From positions 60,471,848-60,535,847 of the forward strand of contig OV277871.1 in assembly GCA_922989275.2 (NCBI GenBank): DNA of 64,000 bases. Reading direction: 5' to 3'. Shown in pieces: positions 35,204 to 47,344 of this stretch. Position 1 is the stretch's first letter. Every line of letters begins with the position of its first letter. The notes below the pieces were generated by a model. It was not told the DNA's origin, did not search any database, and saw only the letters and a program-made list of their open reading frames with translations. The DNA is from Gari tellinella. Lineage: Eukaryota > Mollusca > Bivalvia > Cardiida > Psammobiidae. The translations under genes were made by a program, and so were the position numbers.

Positions 35204-35350
35204 ATTGAGGAGGCGTTATATTTTCCTATTTAAACGCATATTAAATGCAAACGCATTACACTAAATTGGCAAAAAATGACAACTTTATGATAATTCTGAC
35301 TATTCATTCCAATCTAAGTAGCAAACAGTTTGGAGCCTGACTCTGAAACC
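35204..35350. mobile_element. Family A MITE, left half
   Basis: cattgaggaggcgttatatt, tgcaaacgcattacactaaa, agcaaacagtttggagcctg, then truncated inside the core. Confidence 0.6.
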
Positions 35351-35802
35351 GCTTGGGCTCATGTCACCAAACTATACAGGAATCTTGTCCAGCATATCTT
35401 GTTGTGCACCATGGGATGTTGAATTGTCTCCCATGATAATATCGCCCCTGATAACTTTAGATATGATAGAACTTCGAATCACGCGTATCTCTGAAACCAC
35501 TAGAACCAAAGGCACCGAACTTTACAGGAGAGTATCGTAACAATCCTCTCCACATGTTTAGTTTAGGGTTATTGCCCCTGATGAAAAAACACACACTGTA
35601 TATTGTGCATATCTTTGAAAGTCAGCGATTTTTACGGGAATGTTCCCCAGCATCAAATGTTGAGAACCAGGTGTTTGTTTAATCAGTGTGGAGTTTCTGT
35701 CCCTGATGACATTAAGTATGAGCAACGTTAACAAGCAAGCTTTGTCAGAACTATACATCAGTAAATGTTTTAAACTTACCTTCACCAATGGATACCTAGT
35801 AC

Positions 35803-36060
35803 AGTAGAGAAGATGTTGTTCTTTTCTCAAACGCGCCCACACTTAATCTAGTATTTCCTTGCAAACAGTTTGGAGCCAGGTCAGACGCCAAGTAACCCGG
35901 CGTCTGCTCAGGCTCCAAGTTGTTTGCCACTTTTGTTTACACGAAAATTCAGAATCTTCAAAAAGTTGCTGTTTTCTACATTTTAGTGCATTGTAGCATG
36001 TATACGCGTCATTTGTTAAACAGATAATGCTGAGAATCTCTGTTTGACCCACAAGAAGTA
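35803..36060. mobile_element. Family A MITE
   Basis: tacagtagagaagatgttgt at the left. The core at 35863-35928 has the paired ends ggagcc and ggctcc, where other copies have ggatcc on both sides. The right part has decayed. Confidence 0.65.
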
Positions 36061-36239
36061 AAAGAATGCGATACATTATGCAGAAAATAACAATTAAAAT
36101 ATGGAAATGACGTGTTATACTGTTTAGATATATGTTTTTTTTGTATTTTTAAATAACTCACTGAGCTCTATATACTATACCACACAACACGACATTTTAC
36201 TTTTATATTTTCATTTTACAAAGCTTCTCAGAAAGAATA

Positions 36240-36480
36240 TTTTGTCTCTACAACAACACCCAATAGGAGACAAATATTGTGTGTGTTGTTCGGGGTGTTA
36301 TAGGGAGGGAATATTAGGACTTGACAAACTTTGCAAACAGCTTGAATCCAGATCTGACGCCGCATGACACGGCGTCTGATTTGGATTCAAGCTGTTTGCA
36401 ACTCGTTATTATGTTTCTTCTATAAAAATATCCAATATGAAACTTTGAGAGAAACTGCAGACGACTGCTTTAAGCGTATA
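36240..36480. mobile_element. Family B MITE with hairpin core
   Basis: gtctctacaacaacacccaa at the left. Core 36332-36400 (gcttgaatccagatctgacg ... cggcgtctgatttggattca agc), then the tccaatatgaaactttgaga block. Confidence 0.65.
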
Positions 36481-36484
36481 GTCC

Positions 36485-37555
36485 GAACATATTGACCTGA
36501 CGTTGTTGACCTCTATTAGCATAGTTTCACACTTTGTTGTATTTCTAAGTATAGCTTCGGAACACCGTGTTATCATTTATACGAGAACGCACATTGTAAC
36601 TAATCGATACCGAGGAAATATAGAATTTCCAGGTTCCACAAATATCGAAGAGTATTCAGCGCAAGTGGTAAGGAAGAAGACCATAGACATTATTTTTTTC
36701 CGAAAAAGTCAGTGGTCCCGATCCCATGCAATACTCATACATTTGATTTTTAATTGTTTTACTATTTTGTACTGTTTATTTTAAGTATTCAACATTTATT
36801 TCGATTGGAACTTGATTCTTTTTTTTTCTACAAAGTTTATGTTTTAGCGTCAATTTGGTCTATAAAATAACATTTATAAAATAAAAATATTTCACCACAA
36901 TCGGGATTCGAACCGGGACCTCGCTGTTACAAATCATTCGCTCTAACCACACTCCTGTGACAGATGATATACTTCAATGGGTTGTCAATTAGGTAATATA
37001 GTGAGCTGTTGTGAGTCGAGGTGAGGGCATCGATGATCTTACATGAATTAAAACTCCCTCTAAAGTGCAACATGATGCTGTTTAGTAGATACGATAATAA
37101 TAGAAGACTCAGGTATAATAGTTTATCAACAACAACTTTTTCAACTTGCTCAAAGTGAAGTGTTAACCAACTGAAGATCACAACTGTAACAAGATTTACG
37201 TAATTTACCGAAACTGTACGGTTTGCTGTCGATTATTGGTTTATACTGCGTCATCGCACTTTTAATTTATTCATGCAAAAAGTTCAACGTCAGGTTAATA
37301 TGTTCCGACTATAAGATATTGCAGCAGTGACAGCGGTAGATATAACTATCATGTTTGTGGGACAGCGGCAAGCGTTGTTGTATTGAGGGGTCGTTATTCG
37401 GAGCGCTTTTTTTTTCTTTCTTTCGTTCTCTATATACTGCTACACGCCCCTTTCGGGTATTACGAGCAGGGGCACTTTTTAGGTGCACCAATGGGACTGT
37501 ACCCGGCTGGTCACTTTATCCTGACACCGACGAACCAGTTGTAATGCTAACTCGA
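36485..37555. other. Non-coding stretch with a tRNA-like segment
   Basis: No gene is seen. At ~36903-36960 the minus strand has a B box GGTTCGAATCCC and an A-box-like gtggttagagcgaatg. The anticodon stem does not pair, so this is a SINE or tRNA relic. The rest has only short frames. Confidence 0.5.
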
Positions 37556-37556
37556 A

Positions 37557-37640
37557 ATCCTGAGGCCGGGGATTGAACCCACAACCTCCCGCACTGCAAG
37601 CGGACGCTCTACCACTAAGCCACTCAGCCGGTTTTGTAGG
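37557..37640 (-). repeat. tRNA-Cys-like SINE head or pseudogene
   Basis: On the minus strand: A box TGGCTTAGTGGTAGAGCG, a pairing anticodon stem TCCGC/GCGGG around the loop TTGCAGT (anticodon GCA, Cys), and B box GGTTCAATCCC. The acceptor stem pairs only partly and no 3' CCA-adjacent structure is clear. Probably a SINE head, less likely a real tRNA gene. Confidence 0.55.
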
Positions 37641-38025
37641 TAGGGAGATCTGTATAACGTTACATCAAAGAAACGGTTAATCCCTTCATTGTACAATGAC
37701 GTCATCAATTTCAGATACAAAGCGTCTGTTTTAATTTGCAAATTTAAAATTATGTATTTTGTCTAAGAAATAATGAAATTAGTGTCAAACAGTTTTGAAC
37801 TAACTTTTTCTACGGTGTAATGCAGATAAGAGGTTTAATATACGATCAGTTGATCGATTAGTTGATTGGCAATTACTTGTATGTAGACGTGTCAAAAGTC
37901 AATACGTTTGTGAACAATAAATGGATTCAATTCATGTGTGGGGACTACATACATTTCTGGTTTAGAGGAGTGTCCGGTTATGCGGGGTTTTTACCATTTA
38001 TCCCATAGCGTGAGTCTAGAATGGA

Positions 38026-38120
38026 AGATAGATGATCACTTAAACCAGGTTGACAATGAAGCAGAAGGCGCCTTAAAGCGCATTCTGCTTTACTTTCAAC
38101 CTGCTTTTAGCTATCATTTA
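38026..38120. repeat. Family C hairpin, copy 3
   Basis: agatagatgatcacttaaac cagg ... aagcagaaggcgccttaaag cgcattctgctttactttca acctgcttttagctatcatt. Near-complete self-complementarity. Confidence 0.75.
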
Positions 38121-38649
38121 CTAGAGTATAGAAATTATTTCTGATGATACATATTAATTAATGTATTTTCTTCAGTGAATAGGAATACATTAAAGGCGAG
38201 AAATAGGCGTATTTATGGTAAAAAAAAAAGAAGGGTTTGAAACGGGACCAAACTTTTCGTCCGGTTTAGAGAGAAGTCCGGTATTTAGAGGTTCCGATTT
38301 GAAGGGGTTCCACTGTACTTAAAACACAACATTTCTCATTTTCATTCATATAAGTTAACTAGTTACAAACGATTGGATATGCATAATTCACTGACCCCTT
38401 AAGGATTGTTTCCAATTTGGTCTAGCCTTTTATGTCTATTGAAGGATCTCTACTGTAGCAAAATGCAAAGCGGCGGACAATGCATACTCTGATCGGAGGA
38501 CTCCTTCAAATTCCTCTGATCTCGGTCTTCACTGCTTGCATCAGACATATGTACTCTTTAGAAGTACACTGTTTGTAAAAGATACTAGGGGTCATTGTAT
38601 TACTATCGGTATCATGCGTTGATAGTTGTTGTTTTGTCTATACCATATT

Positions 38650-41304
38650 CGCAGTATTCGGACTCCTACTGTACCCTCACCGGAAGTCGGTAGCTATTAG
38701 GGATACAGTTTCACCAAATAGGCATACAGACGTGTTATTTGTGTTGCACAGTTACGGATAGATTCGTTTTCCTAAACGATTTACAGTTTAACATTGATGT
38801 ATCTAAAGGGATCAACGTTGCTTTCTGACTTAAACAGTAGAAACTGGTCAAACTATTGCTTGGAATGGCTCGTATTGAAAACATGTACTGTCAGCCTAAT
38901 AGCCGATATATTTTCAGCAGTGTATGCCTAATCGTAAACGCACTGTACAATAATTGCATATACTTTTCTAAAATAATTTGCTAATCGTACAGCTTGCTTT
39001 GATACAATTTTTAAAACCATGGCTGTCAATGGGGTTTTAGACATCAAGTATTGTGCTCTGCTACATCCTCCAAAGTGGACGATTCTTGAGTTTCTTTCAA
39101 TTCCATTTCTTCGTCTGAAGTATACACGAACAGCTGTTTATTTTGGTTTCAATGGTTAGTCTTAGTATTGTTATGCCCCCAGAATTTATGATTCGAGGGC
39201 ATATAGAGTTTGCACTGTCCGTTCTTTTTGTCCGTGTGTCGGCCTGTCTGTGTCAAAAACCCTAACATTGGCTATAACTCTTGCATTATTGCACACGGGC
39301 CTTTAATACGAGGGGCATTTTTAGTAGTCAATATAATAAGTGCAAAATGCATGGGTGGTACACAAATGCTTATCATTTTAAAGGGCAATTCTTAGTTTAC
39401 ACGATGGTATAACACACGATAAGATCACATAAGTCGATATGTCACAACATGAACCTAAATGACGCCTACTTCAGGACGCTATATCTAACTTGTGTATTGT
39501 AGAGGTAATGTTTTAACAAAATTTGATACTATAATTATCATTGCGGTTTTATTATCTTAACAAATTTATGAAACTTTCTGTCAAGTAAAATCAGACATTT
39601 ATGCACACATTTCACAGTTTAAAATGATATTATTTTAAAAAAAAAGAATTATAATATTATAACAAATTAGAATAATACAATAGATAATAATAGTAAATAA
39701 TTTGAATAAAAAACTTAAAAAATACTCAATTTTTATATTAAACCAGGCTATAATTGAAGTCATTGAAGTAGATTTTATGTTGTAAAATCAAATTTTAAAC
39801 ATACCGATATATATAAAGATTTTAGTGTTCGGAAACACATGTTGAGTTTTTTCTTTAGCAAAATAAGAAAATGTTATTTTGGAAAAAAATATATCTTAGC
39901 CAGATAACCCTTCCAATGGTAATGAAGTTTTATTTACATTTAAATACTTAAACCATTATTTTCAAAAAAATTAAAGAAGTTTTACATCAAAAAGTAATGT
40001 CTGACAAGTGCTATGTTTCAATGTCCTGAAGTAGGGGTCATTTAGGATCATTTTGTGACTTATGTGATCTTATCGTGCATTACACCATCGTGTCGGAAAA
40101 GAATCGCTCTTTAAAATGATATAGCACACATGCATTTTGCACTTATTATATTGACGTTACTGATCATTTGCCACTACATGTAGTTAAAAAATGCCCCTTG
40201 TATTTGGCATAAAAAATGTGTTTACCTTGTGACCTTGACCTTTGACCTACTTTTGTAAAAATCTTTAAATGTCTATAACATTTGAACCAGTAGGCCTATA
40301 GAGCTTCCATACTTTGTATTTACATTGTATATTTCTTGTGTTAAGACTTGTCCAACTATGCCAATGTTTTTACCATGCGATCTTGACTTTTGACCTACTC
40401 TTGCAAATACGCTGTTAGGGACATTTGTGTTTCACAAACACATTGCTTTTCATCTGATCTTCATCGAATTATCTGTGCGTTGTCATAATATGGAGACCAA
40501 GTTCGATAACCATCGGTGCCAATCTACACTAGGCCCTTTGGAGTTATGGCCCTTGAAATCCTCAAAATGGTGCTTTTATGGCGATCCACGACGGTTTCCG
40601 CTCTCTAACTCGAACGGTTTAATAGGATAGTCTTGATTCACCTCCCTGTGCCATCATTGGCATTCGTGTATCTCGTACACGCTTCTTGTTTTGTCTGGTG
40701 ACTCAAATGTATCTTTAAAATCTTAGCATGACGAAATTGCTATCTTATATTCTGCCGATTCCTTTATACGGGGAAATCAACTTGTTTTTCACGAATATTG
40801 CTGAAAGCACAATCGAATTTTTTTTATTTGAAGAATGTGTTTCCTCCTACATGTGTTTTCATTTCTACTTTGAGAAAGTTGTTTGAATGATTGTAGACAG
40901 CTTGGTTGATGGTTTCTTCGATTGAAAATGAAGAAAAACTGCACTTATAGCACAGCCATTTCCATGAAATTACTAGATACATGAAATCGGGATTATGTGA
41001 TTAGGCATACAGTCGTTTTATAAAATTTGCGATTAGCATACAGAAATTAGCGATTATTCGTACTGTTTGGTCAATATATGCTCTACACGAAAAATCTTCC
41101 GCTTTCGATTTTTTGCAAGAAAATGGAAGATATAATCTGGTTTGTACATGTGAAAAGGGTAAATTTGGCGATTAGACGTCTCAAAAACTGCTTATACCCC
41201 CGCGATGAGCAACAAATAACACGGCTGTATGCCTATTTGGCGAAACTGTATCCCTAATAGCTACCGACTTCCGGTGAGGGTACAGTAGGAGTCCGCATAC
41301 TGTG
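38650..41304. mobile_element. Non-autonomous DNA transposon, ~95-bp TIRs, candidate TSD ATATT
   Basis: The 38650-38744 arm is the reverse complement of ~41212-41304, with about four mismatches. Ends read CGCAGTATTCGGACTCC (left) and CACAGTATGCGGACTCC (right, minus strand). ATATT abuts both ends (38645-38649; 41305-41309). Subterminal CTAATCG motifs on the left (~38904-38995) and their complement CGATTAG on the right (~40998-41175) look like transposase-binding repeats. No transposase frame is present; the interior carries the nested foldback and a TATGCCCCC-type fragment. The 5-bp duplication and the CACAGTA end recall Transib/RAG-type transposons, but no nonamer-like motif is seen, so that placement is speculative. 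Confidence 0.75.
39305..40205. repeat. Nested foldback inside the 38.65-41.30 kb element
   Basis: Arms ~39305-39485 and ~40010-40205 are complementary. They share cacgataagatcacataagt c, cctaaatgac and atataataagtgcaaaatgc or their complements. The centre (39500-40000) is extremely A/T-rich. Just outside, 39174 carries tatgcccccag and 40225-40400 the gaccttgacctttgaccta text of TATGCCCCC repeats. Confidence 0.75.
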
Positions 41305-41309
41305 ATATT

Positions 41310-41735
41310 TTGTTTGCCATTGTTCCATTGTTTTATACACTCAGTAGGGGGTGGGGGTCGAATCTAACGTTGGAAGAAATTTTGACCCGACCCCATTTCC
41401 TAATGTATATGGAAATGAAATATACTTATTGAATTAAACTATACAGTTTCTCGTGAAAACAACTATTTCATATAAATGTTTACAATATAATATCATATAA
41501 AGCTCTTTAGAAAGACAACTTTGTACACTGGATCAGATGTTACACGTATTATGTCCCTTATAAAACGAACTAAACACAAATGTATTACATGTACAATATT
41601 GTACAATATGGGTGTATTGTTTGTGTTGCGTTTCCTGCTTGAGTCTTCTTTCGTATTTATTTATAAAAATGACAACGTTTTGAAATGTTTGACGACTTAC
41701 TTTCAAACTTACAGCGCAAAAATATTCATGAGTTA
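41310..41735. other. Stretch without a recognisable gene
   Basis: Only short frames. A segment near 41625-41665 (tgtttgtgttgcgtttcctg cttgag) recurs at 54.18 kb, so it is repetitive. Confidence 0.45.
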
Positions 41736-41739
41736 TTTA

Positions 41740-42060
41740 CCCCTTTACCGCCATATTATCGTCTGCTTCAATATTGTTGTCTGCAAGATCATTTCAAAGT
41801 AAGATTTATGGAAGAATGACTTAAGAAATATCGATACGAGGGACAAACAGTATGGATCCTGATCACACTGTTTGCAAAGTTGTCTTTTTGCAAATTCGGC
41901 TATAAAATTGTTAATCTGACTGGCAAACAGTTTGGATCCAGATCAGACGCCCGATGACACGAAGTCGGATCTAGCTCTAAATTGTTTGCAATTGAAATGA
42001 CTGTTTTAGCAAATTAGCATTTATTTGGAAAAAGGAATGTCTTCTCCACTGTGTCAACCA
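41740..42060. mobile_element. Family D fragment joined to a family A half
   Basis: 41740-41880 has D flank sequence (cccctttaccgccatattat cgtctgcttcaatattg) and a truncated core. 41925-42060 has a full core (ggatccagatcagacgcccg ...) with the family A right flank (atttggaaaaaggaatgtct tctccactg). Confidence 0.6.
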
Positions 42061-42064
42061 AACT

Positions 42065-43230
42065 TCAGTACCATTTTCATACTTCCTTTCGTCGAAGAAT
42101 GACCCCCATCGTCGAATATTGACCCACTGCTGTCGAAAAATGACACCCTATCTACTTACCTTTATATTGTTTTAAAGTTAGTTTGGCAAGTGCTTATTGT
42201 CTCTTATTCCCCAAAGCTCAATTTTGGGCGTATGTTAGTGACACAATTACGCGTAACTTAAAGTGATTCCGTCTGCCCATGTACCTTTTGTCCAGAACAC
42301 ATTTTTTTATCACATCAGCAAGATTTACCAAAGTTGGTGCGTGAGTACAGCTTCCCATGTCAAAGTGACCTATAACAGTTTAGGTCATTAATTGTGACAT
42401 ATATCTTGACCTTATGTCCTCAATTGTATGTAAATAAAAACAGCTTATCTTTCGGATATATTCTTTACAATAGCAGCTAGGGATGCCATACTTGTTTAAG
42501 TAGAACATTTTGGGCAAAGTGTGGTACAACATGTTCAGGTCACTGTGACCTTGTCCTTGACCTTTGGCCTTAATTTGCAGCAAAAAAACCAACTTTTATG
42601 GCGTATATTTGGTACCATGGCGCTCATACATGTACGTTTTTTGCTTGATTTAGAAGGATACATGTCAGTAGGCAAGTCAATACGTGGGAGATTTTGAGGG
42701 ATGTCCGTGACAAAAGCTTTGGAATTTTTATTAATTCATTTCTTTTTAAACATGATTGCAGATTAACATTTATGTTTCGAATACACAACAGTTCTATTGA
42801 AAAGTATCTCAATTTGGCCAACAAACTTTGATCTAATATGTGCCTTGGTTGCGGAGTTCGTTTCAAATGTTCTTGTCTCGGGACACTGACTCGAGTTTGA
42901 TCTCAGTCGTTAAATCTGAAGTACGTATAGTTGGTATCAAAACAATTGTAAAACCTATTAAGCTGCACTTGCAGGTATAGTTTATTCATCTGTTTATTAT
43001 CATTACTTTTAGTTTTAGTGTTCCCGGGCTTTACATTTCAATAATGTAGTTTCGCATCGGATGACTTAAATGGTATAGTAAAGTTTACTTGAAAGACTCT
43101 CTATCCCTGCATAACGTAGCAACTGTGAACTGTACACTTGTCCTATTTAGCAAGTGACTAATGGTGTGAGTACATATACCATGATATATGTTGCCTCAGT
43201 TTGACCTTGGATACTGTAGTGACCAAAGCT
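42065..43230. other. Non-coding block
   Basis: Includes two gtcgaa(g/t)aatgac units (42090-42150) related to the GGGTCATT repeats, and at 42290-42600 a diverged member of the gaccttgacc repeat family. No gene is seen. Confidence 0.45.
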
Positions 43231-43333
43231 CAAAGTAATGAAGAGTTTGAGTTAAGTATGAGATCGTTGTCAGGCATTTGATTGGTCAGATTGGTGCAAA
43301 TGCCCAGACTCAACTCAAACTCTTTATAACATT
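43231..43333. repeat. Foldback around a TTGATTGGTCAGATT segment
   Basis: AAAGTAATGAAGAGTTTGAG ... CTCAAACTCTTTATAAC form the arms. The inner text catttgattggtcagatt resembles the 59.15-59.29 kb palindrome, so both belong to one family. Confidence 0.65.
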
Positions 43334-43544
43334 GCGCTCTGAAGTACCTATCAAATTGCGAACATTCAAATAAAGCCGCTACAAGCGGGCTATGTTGTGT
43401 TTTGCCAACTCTTGCTGATATGATTTAACAGTTTATCATGTTATATAAGTACATTTAACAACATCTACAAACAGCTTCGATCCAGGTCGGAGGCTGTGCA
43501 ATATTGTCTCATTACCCTTGTTATCAATCAGTGACGTTGATGGA

Positions 43545-43760
43545 CTCCGGTCATTATTCGATGTCGTAGAATGACTCCCCGGTTATTATTCGATGTCGTA
43601 GAATGACCCGGTCATTATTCGATGTAGTAGAATGACCCCCTGATATTATTCTATTTTATACAATACCACCCCCTGCTGGTATGGTAATTTTCGTATTTGA
43701 TGTCAAACAAAGGTCCCTTGTCATTTTTCAATGTCGAAGAATAACCCCGCCATGGTCGCG
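43545..43760. repeat. GGTCATTATTCGATGTCGTAGAATGACC repeats
   Basis: Imperfect palindromic units of roughly 30-40 bp: ggtcattattcgatg then tcgtagaatgacc, three to five copies, degenerating to the right. The same unit type occurs at 42.1 and 45.6 kb. Confidence 0.7.
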
Positions 43761-43764
43761 ATTA

Positions 43765-44900
43765 GCTCCCATGAGGGTTAAATCATGTCAGATTGCTAAT
43801 TACTTAAGTTATTTGATGCTTCTATGTCATACATGTACAATACACTTGTAATAATCTAATTAATCTCCATAGTCACATAACGCATTATTTCTGTTTCGAC
43901 ACATTGTAACAAGACGAATACAATTTGAATCGATGTAAATATTACATATACTGTAAAAAGGAGGTAGATATTTTCAGTCGTTCACGTTTATTGGTATCGA
44001 GTACCACTGATAGACTGTGAACTACGTTCAATAAGTGGTCACTTATCTTCAAGAATATAAACAGGATATGGAGTAAAGGGTTAAGTATTCGGGTGTTGAC
44101 ATAATTGCATCTAACAGACAATGCATTTGATGTTTTAGGCAACAGTGACATTTATGCAATTTGTCTTGGTAAAGTTGAACCCATACATAGCAGTAATTCA
44201 ATTAAGAAGTGTACAGGCAAACACGACATGCCAGTAAGTATAACAAATTTTATATGTAGAAAGCACTTCAAAGAGCTTTGTACATTACTTTTGGTCTGTA
44301 TTAACCCTTTGCTCCATAGGCAATCTTGCAAATTAACTATGTATACTTGTGTTAAAGGCAGGACAATGCATACTGCAGTATGGACTTTATGCAGAAAGCT
44401 CCTGTAAATATAATATCTTTATTTCAGTCTCATCATGGTTCATATACATACATACATTTAGTCATAAAACAACATTAACCATGCCATTCAAATAAGAATT
44501 ATAAGAGACTATTAAGTAGTTATCACAGCAAACAACTACCTGAATATCATATTTCAATTATCAGCATTTCAATACAAAAAACATTAAACTAAAACCATGT
44601 AAATAGTGCTGTAAGCTTTCTGCTTTACACTCATCTTGTTGTTAGCTGACGCCTGTAATCAAAACTTTTATTGAATTTTATTAGTGAATCTTAAACTACA
44701 GGCGATCTGGGCGCTTCTGTGGAGGAAAGGGTTAAGGGCTCACTGGCTTACCAAAATATGCTTCCTTACCCTGTGGGCACTATGAAAAGGCTTTGACTTT
44801 TAAAACTGTATACTTGCATACATATTTTATTAAGACTTTGTAAACGATAACCTATCAGTTATATATGATATGTTTATTAATTATTTTTCAGTATTGTTTT
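43765..44900. other. Stretch without a recognisable gene
   Basis: A 100-codon frame at 44105-44407 has no recognisable motif and no splice or promoter support. 44610-44660 holds a family C fragment (gctttctgctttacactcat cttg). Confidence 0.45.
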
Positions 44901-44904
44901 GGAC

Positions 44905-45062
44905 TGTTATTAAAATGTAATGAATGATGTAATGCATTACTTTGCCAATATAGTTGTAATTTAATACATTACAACTGTAAACGTTACGTAATGGTGATTG
45001 TAATATAATGCACTCTTTAGCAATGTAATTGTAAACTTGTAATGTAATGTATAACTTTCTCC
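44905..45062. repeat. Degenerate TAATGTAATGCATTAC repeat
   Basis: Interlocking aatgtaatg and cattac motifs with several TAATGCATTA-type dyads. Low complexity, non-coding. Confidence 0.6.
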
Positions 45063-45619
45063 AGTAATTCACACCGTACCTGCCCCGTCCCACCGACCTG
45101 CATATTCCATGGCTGAATTACACCTTTAATTTATTTATAAATAAGCTGTCAAAGAATTATACCACAGATCCGTAGGCAGCTTTTTTTCAAACAGATCGGA
45201 TAATCCCTACCATCAGTATCCAACAGATAGGCACCAGGTCAACGGTACCCCTTGGGAACAGCATTTTGTATAATGTACGTTCCCATGGTGCGCATATGAT
45301 AAGTCTGAACTTTGACTTGTTTATCATCTATATTTCATGTATATTTTAACTCAATCACACCTGAAACTTCAAGAGGACAAGTTCTTTCTAGTTATGTCAA
45401 GTCAATTTTCGACCAGCTAGAATTGTTTTATACAATAAAATTCAAAACTGACATTTATTGCAAACTTACATTGTATATCATAGGGCTCCTTTGGGTATAT
45501 TCTTATTTGGGTCTACAGAATTTACAACGGACAAGTGTACTATTGCCAGGAACACTTTGAAAACAACTAATATACTCCTCGCTAGTGTCCAATAGTTTAA
45601 ACTGTGGCGCTTAATTGCT

Positions 45620-45850
45620 GGAGTGGGGTAGGGGTCATTATTCGATGGGGTCGATATATTTCAGAAGGGGTCAAAATACTTCATGAGGGGAGTCATAGTA
45701 CTATGACCGGGGGTCAAATTTCGACGTCGAATTATGACCGGGGGTCATTCTACGATATCGAAAAATGACTGGGGGTCATTCTACGCCGTCGAATTTTGAC
45801 CGGGGTCATTTTTTGATGGGGGTCAAAATACTTCGTTACACCGGCAGGTA
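45620..45850. repeat. GGGGGTCATT-TCGA tandem units
   Basis: Five or more units such as gaccgggggtcattctacg followed by (a/c)(t/c)(a/g)tcgaaa(a/t)atgac, with the spacing between CG-centred halves kept. Bounded by single-copy-looking sequence. Confidence 0.7.
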
Positions 45851-45854
45851 ACTC

Positions 45855-46480
45855 CTTATCAGCTGTTAGCATGCACTGTACGAGTCGCTTCCCTTTGTCT
45901 ACTCTATTACAAATATTTAAGTGTCTAGGAAACTTAATCATGCTCTTTTTTGACCCAGATTACTGTCAGCCGACTCCAAACATGGCATCCAAACACTTAA
46001 TTTTGCTCAGCTCCGCAGCAATAGAAGGGAAAACGTGCAGTGACGGGGTCGTTATTCTTCGTTATAAAGCAAACGGAAAGCGGCTTGTGTAATTTAGCAT
46101 TCAGAGTTCTAATGAGGAATTGCATTCCATTATTATGTAGAAGGATGAAATACATGTATGTACTTCGAAACAAGTGATATAACCAGTTTCATTGTTTTCA
46201 ATGACTTTATCTCTATATGTACACAGAGTAGACCTTTTTGCACCACTAAAAATTAACACATCCAATCATACCCTAGAGTATATTCGTGATTAAAAACAGT
46301 GCATCTGTGTAGAAAGCTATTGTCCTATGCAAACAATGTACACCAACATCAGAGGCTGCACTGTTTGTCATTGTGAAAAACATTGTACAAAACAATCCTT
46401 AACATTCTAAAATAGGCTTGGACGTAATTGGAAACTGGAATTGACCTTTTGAAGATTAATGGGTGAATGAGTTTATTATA
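45855..46480. other. Stretch without a recognisable gene
   Basis: Short frames only. 46290-46400 holds a degenerate hairpin of the cagtgtagaccc type. Confidence 0.4.
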
Positions 46481-46484
46481 TACA

Positions 46485-46685
46485 TTGTTCCCTCTCTTCA
46501 ACGACAACTAAGAGGAGACAACGGCTGTGTGTGTTACATTTGCAAACAGCTTTTATCCAGATCAGTCGCCGCGTAAAGCTGTTTGTCAATCGTCATTATA
46601 GGTCTTGTTTGGGGAACAGCGACAAGCGTTGTTGTAAGGAATGACTTGTGTTTGGGAGAGCCGCTGTAGGGAGGGAGAACTGTAT
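46485..46685. mobile_element. Family B MITE, shortened core
   Basis: tgttccctctcttcaacgac at the left, core 46543-46590, right end gccgctgtagggagggagaa ctgt. Confidence 0.65.
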
Positions 46686-46957
46686 GTCCAATAACTTCAT
46701 CAGCTTGGCATTGTCCTATATAATTAACCTCCTAGAAATCCTTGCGTTTTTCTTTATATGTACGTTATATATTTCGTTGTCATAACAACTATTTATATCT
46801 CAATTGGTGTCGGTGTTTATGTCTAGCAGGTTTTTTTACCCGAGAGAAACTTATATCCACGAAATTCAATAAACTCAAGAAAATGATAAATCTACCACTA
46901 CATCGATAGGGTAACTAGCTTGGAATTATTTATGAGTATAATTATTGCATATACAGT

Positions 46958-47120
46958 GTTCCCTCTCTACAACTACACCCATTTCGGGACAAAAATTGTA
47001 TTCGTTGTTTGTAAGGAGACGTTATTTGGATTGAAATTGGATTACATTTGCAACCAGCTTGAATGCAGATCAGACGCTGCATACTGCATCCTCTGATCTG
47101 GAGTCAAGCTGTTTATCACT
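46958..47120. mobile_element. Family B MITE, left half
   Basis: cagtgttccctctctacaac at the left, then core 47050-47115 (agcttgaatgcagatcagac ... ctctgatctggagtcaagct g). The right half is replaced by the sequence leading into the Naiad-type element. Confidence 0.6.
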
Positions 47121-47344
47121 CGTTATTAAGTTATTAAAAAGCATGCAACAATGTCAGGTTTGCTGAAAAATGTAGTATTGTATATGCAATGAGTCAATGA
47201 AGCTTGTCATGTGAGGCCCGTCTCTTATCTTGGATTGTTTGGTTTTGAAAAGAAAACCTTGAGTTTGAGTATGTCGGGGTTTCTCTAGGCATAACAAACT
47301 GGGTCTGCAACATCAAGAACAAATGTAATAGGTTGTAATGGGTT

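Noticed and set aside
37557..37640. Functional tRNA-Cys gene on the minus strand
   Set aside because: The anticodon arm and both internal boxes look right, but the acceptor stem pairs only partly; a SINE head or pseudogene is more likely. tRNAscan-SE would settle it.
47326..47331. Selenocysteine-like reading extended further upstream in the Naiad ORF
   Set aside because: TAA and TAG occur in the same frame here, and they are not recoding candidates; the region appears frameshifted, so I did not extend the claim.
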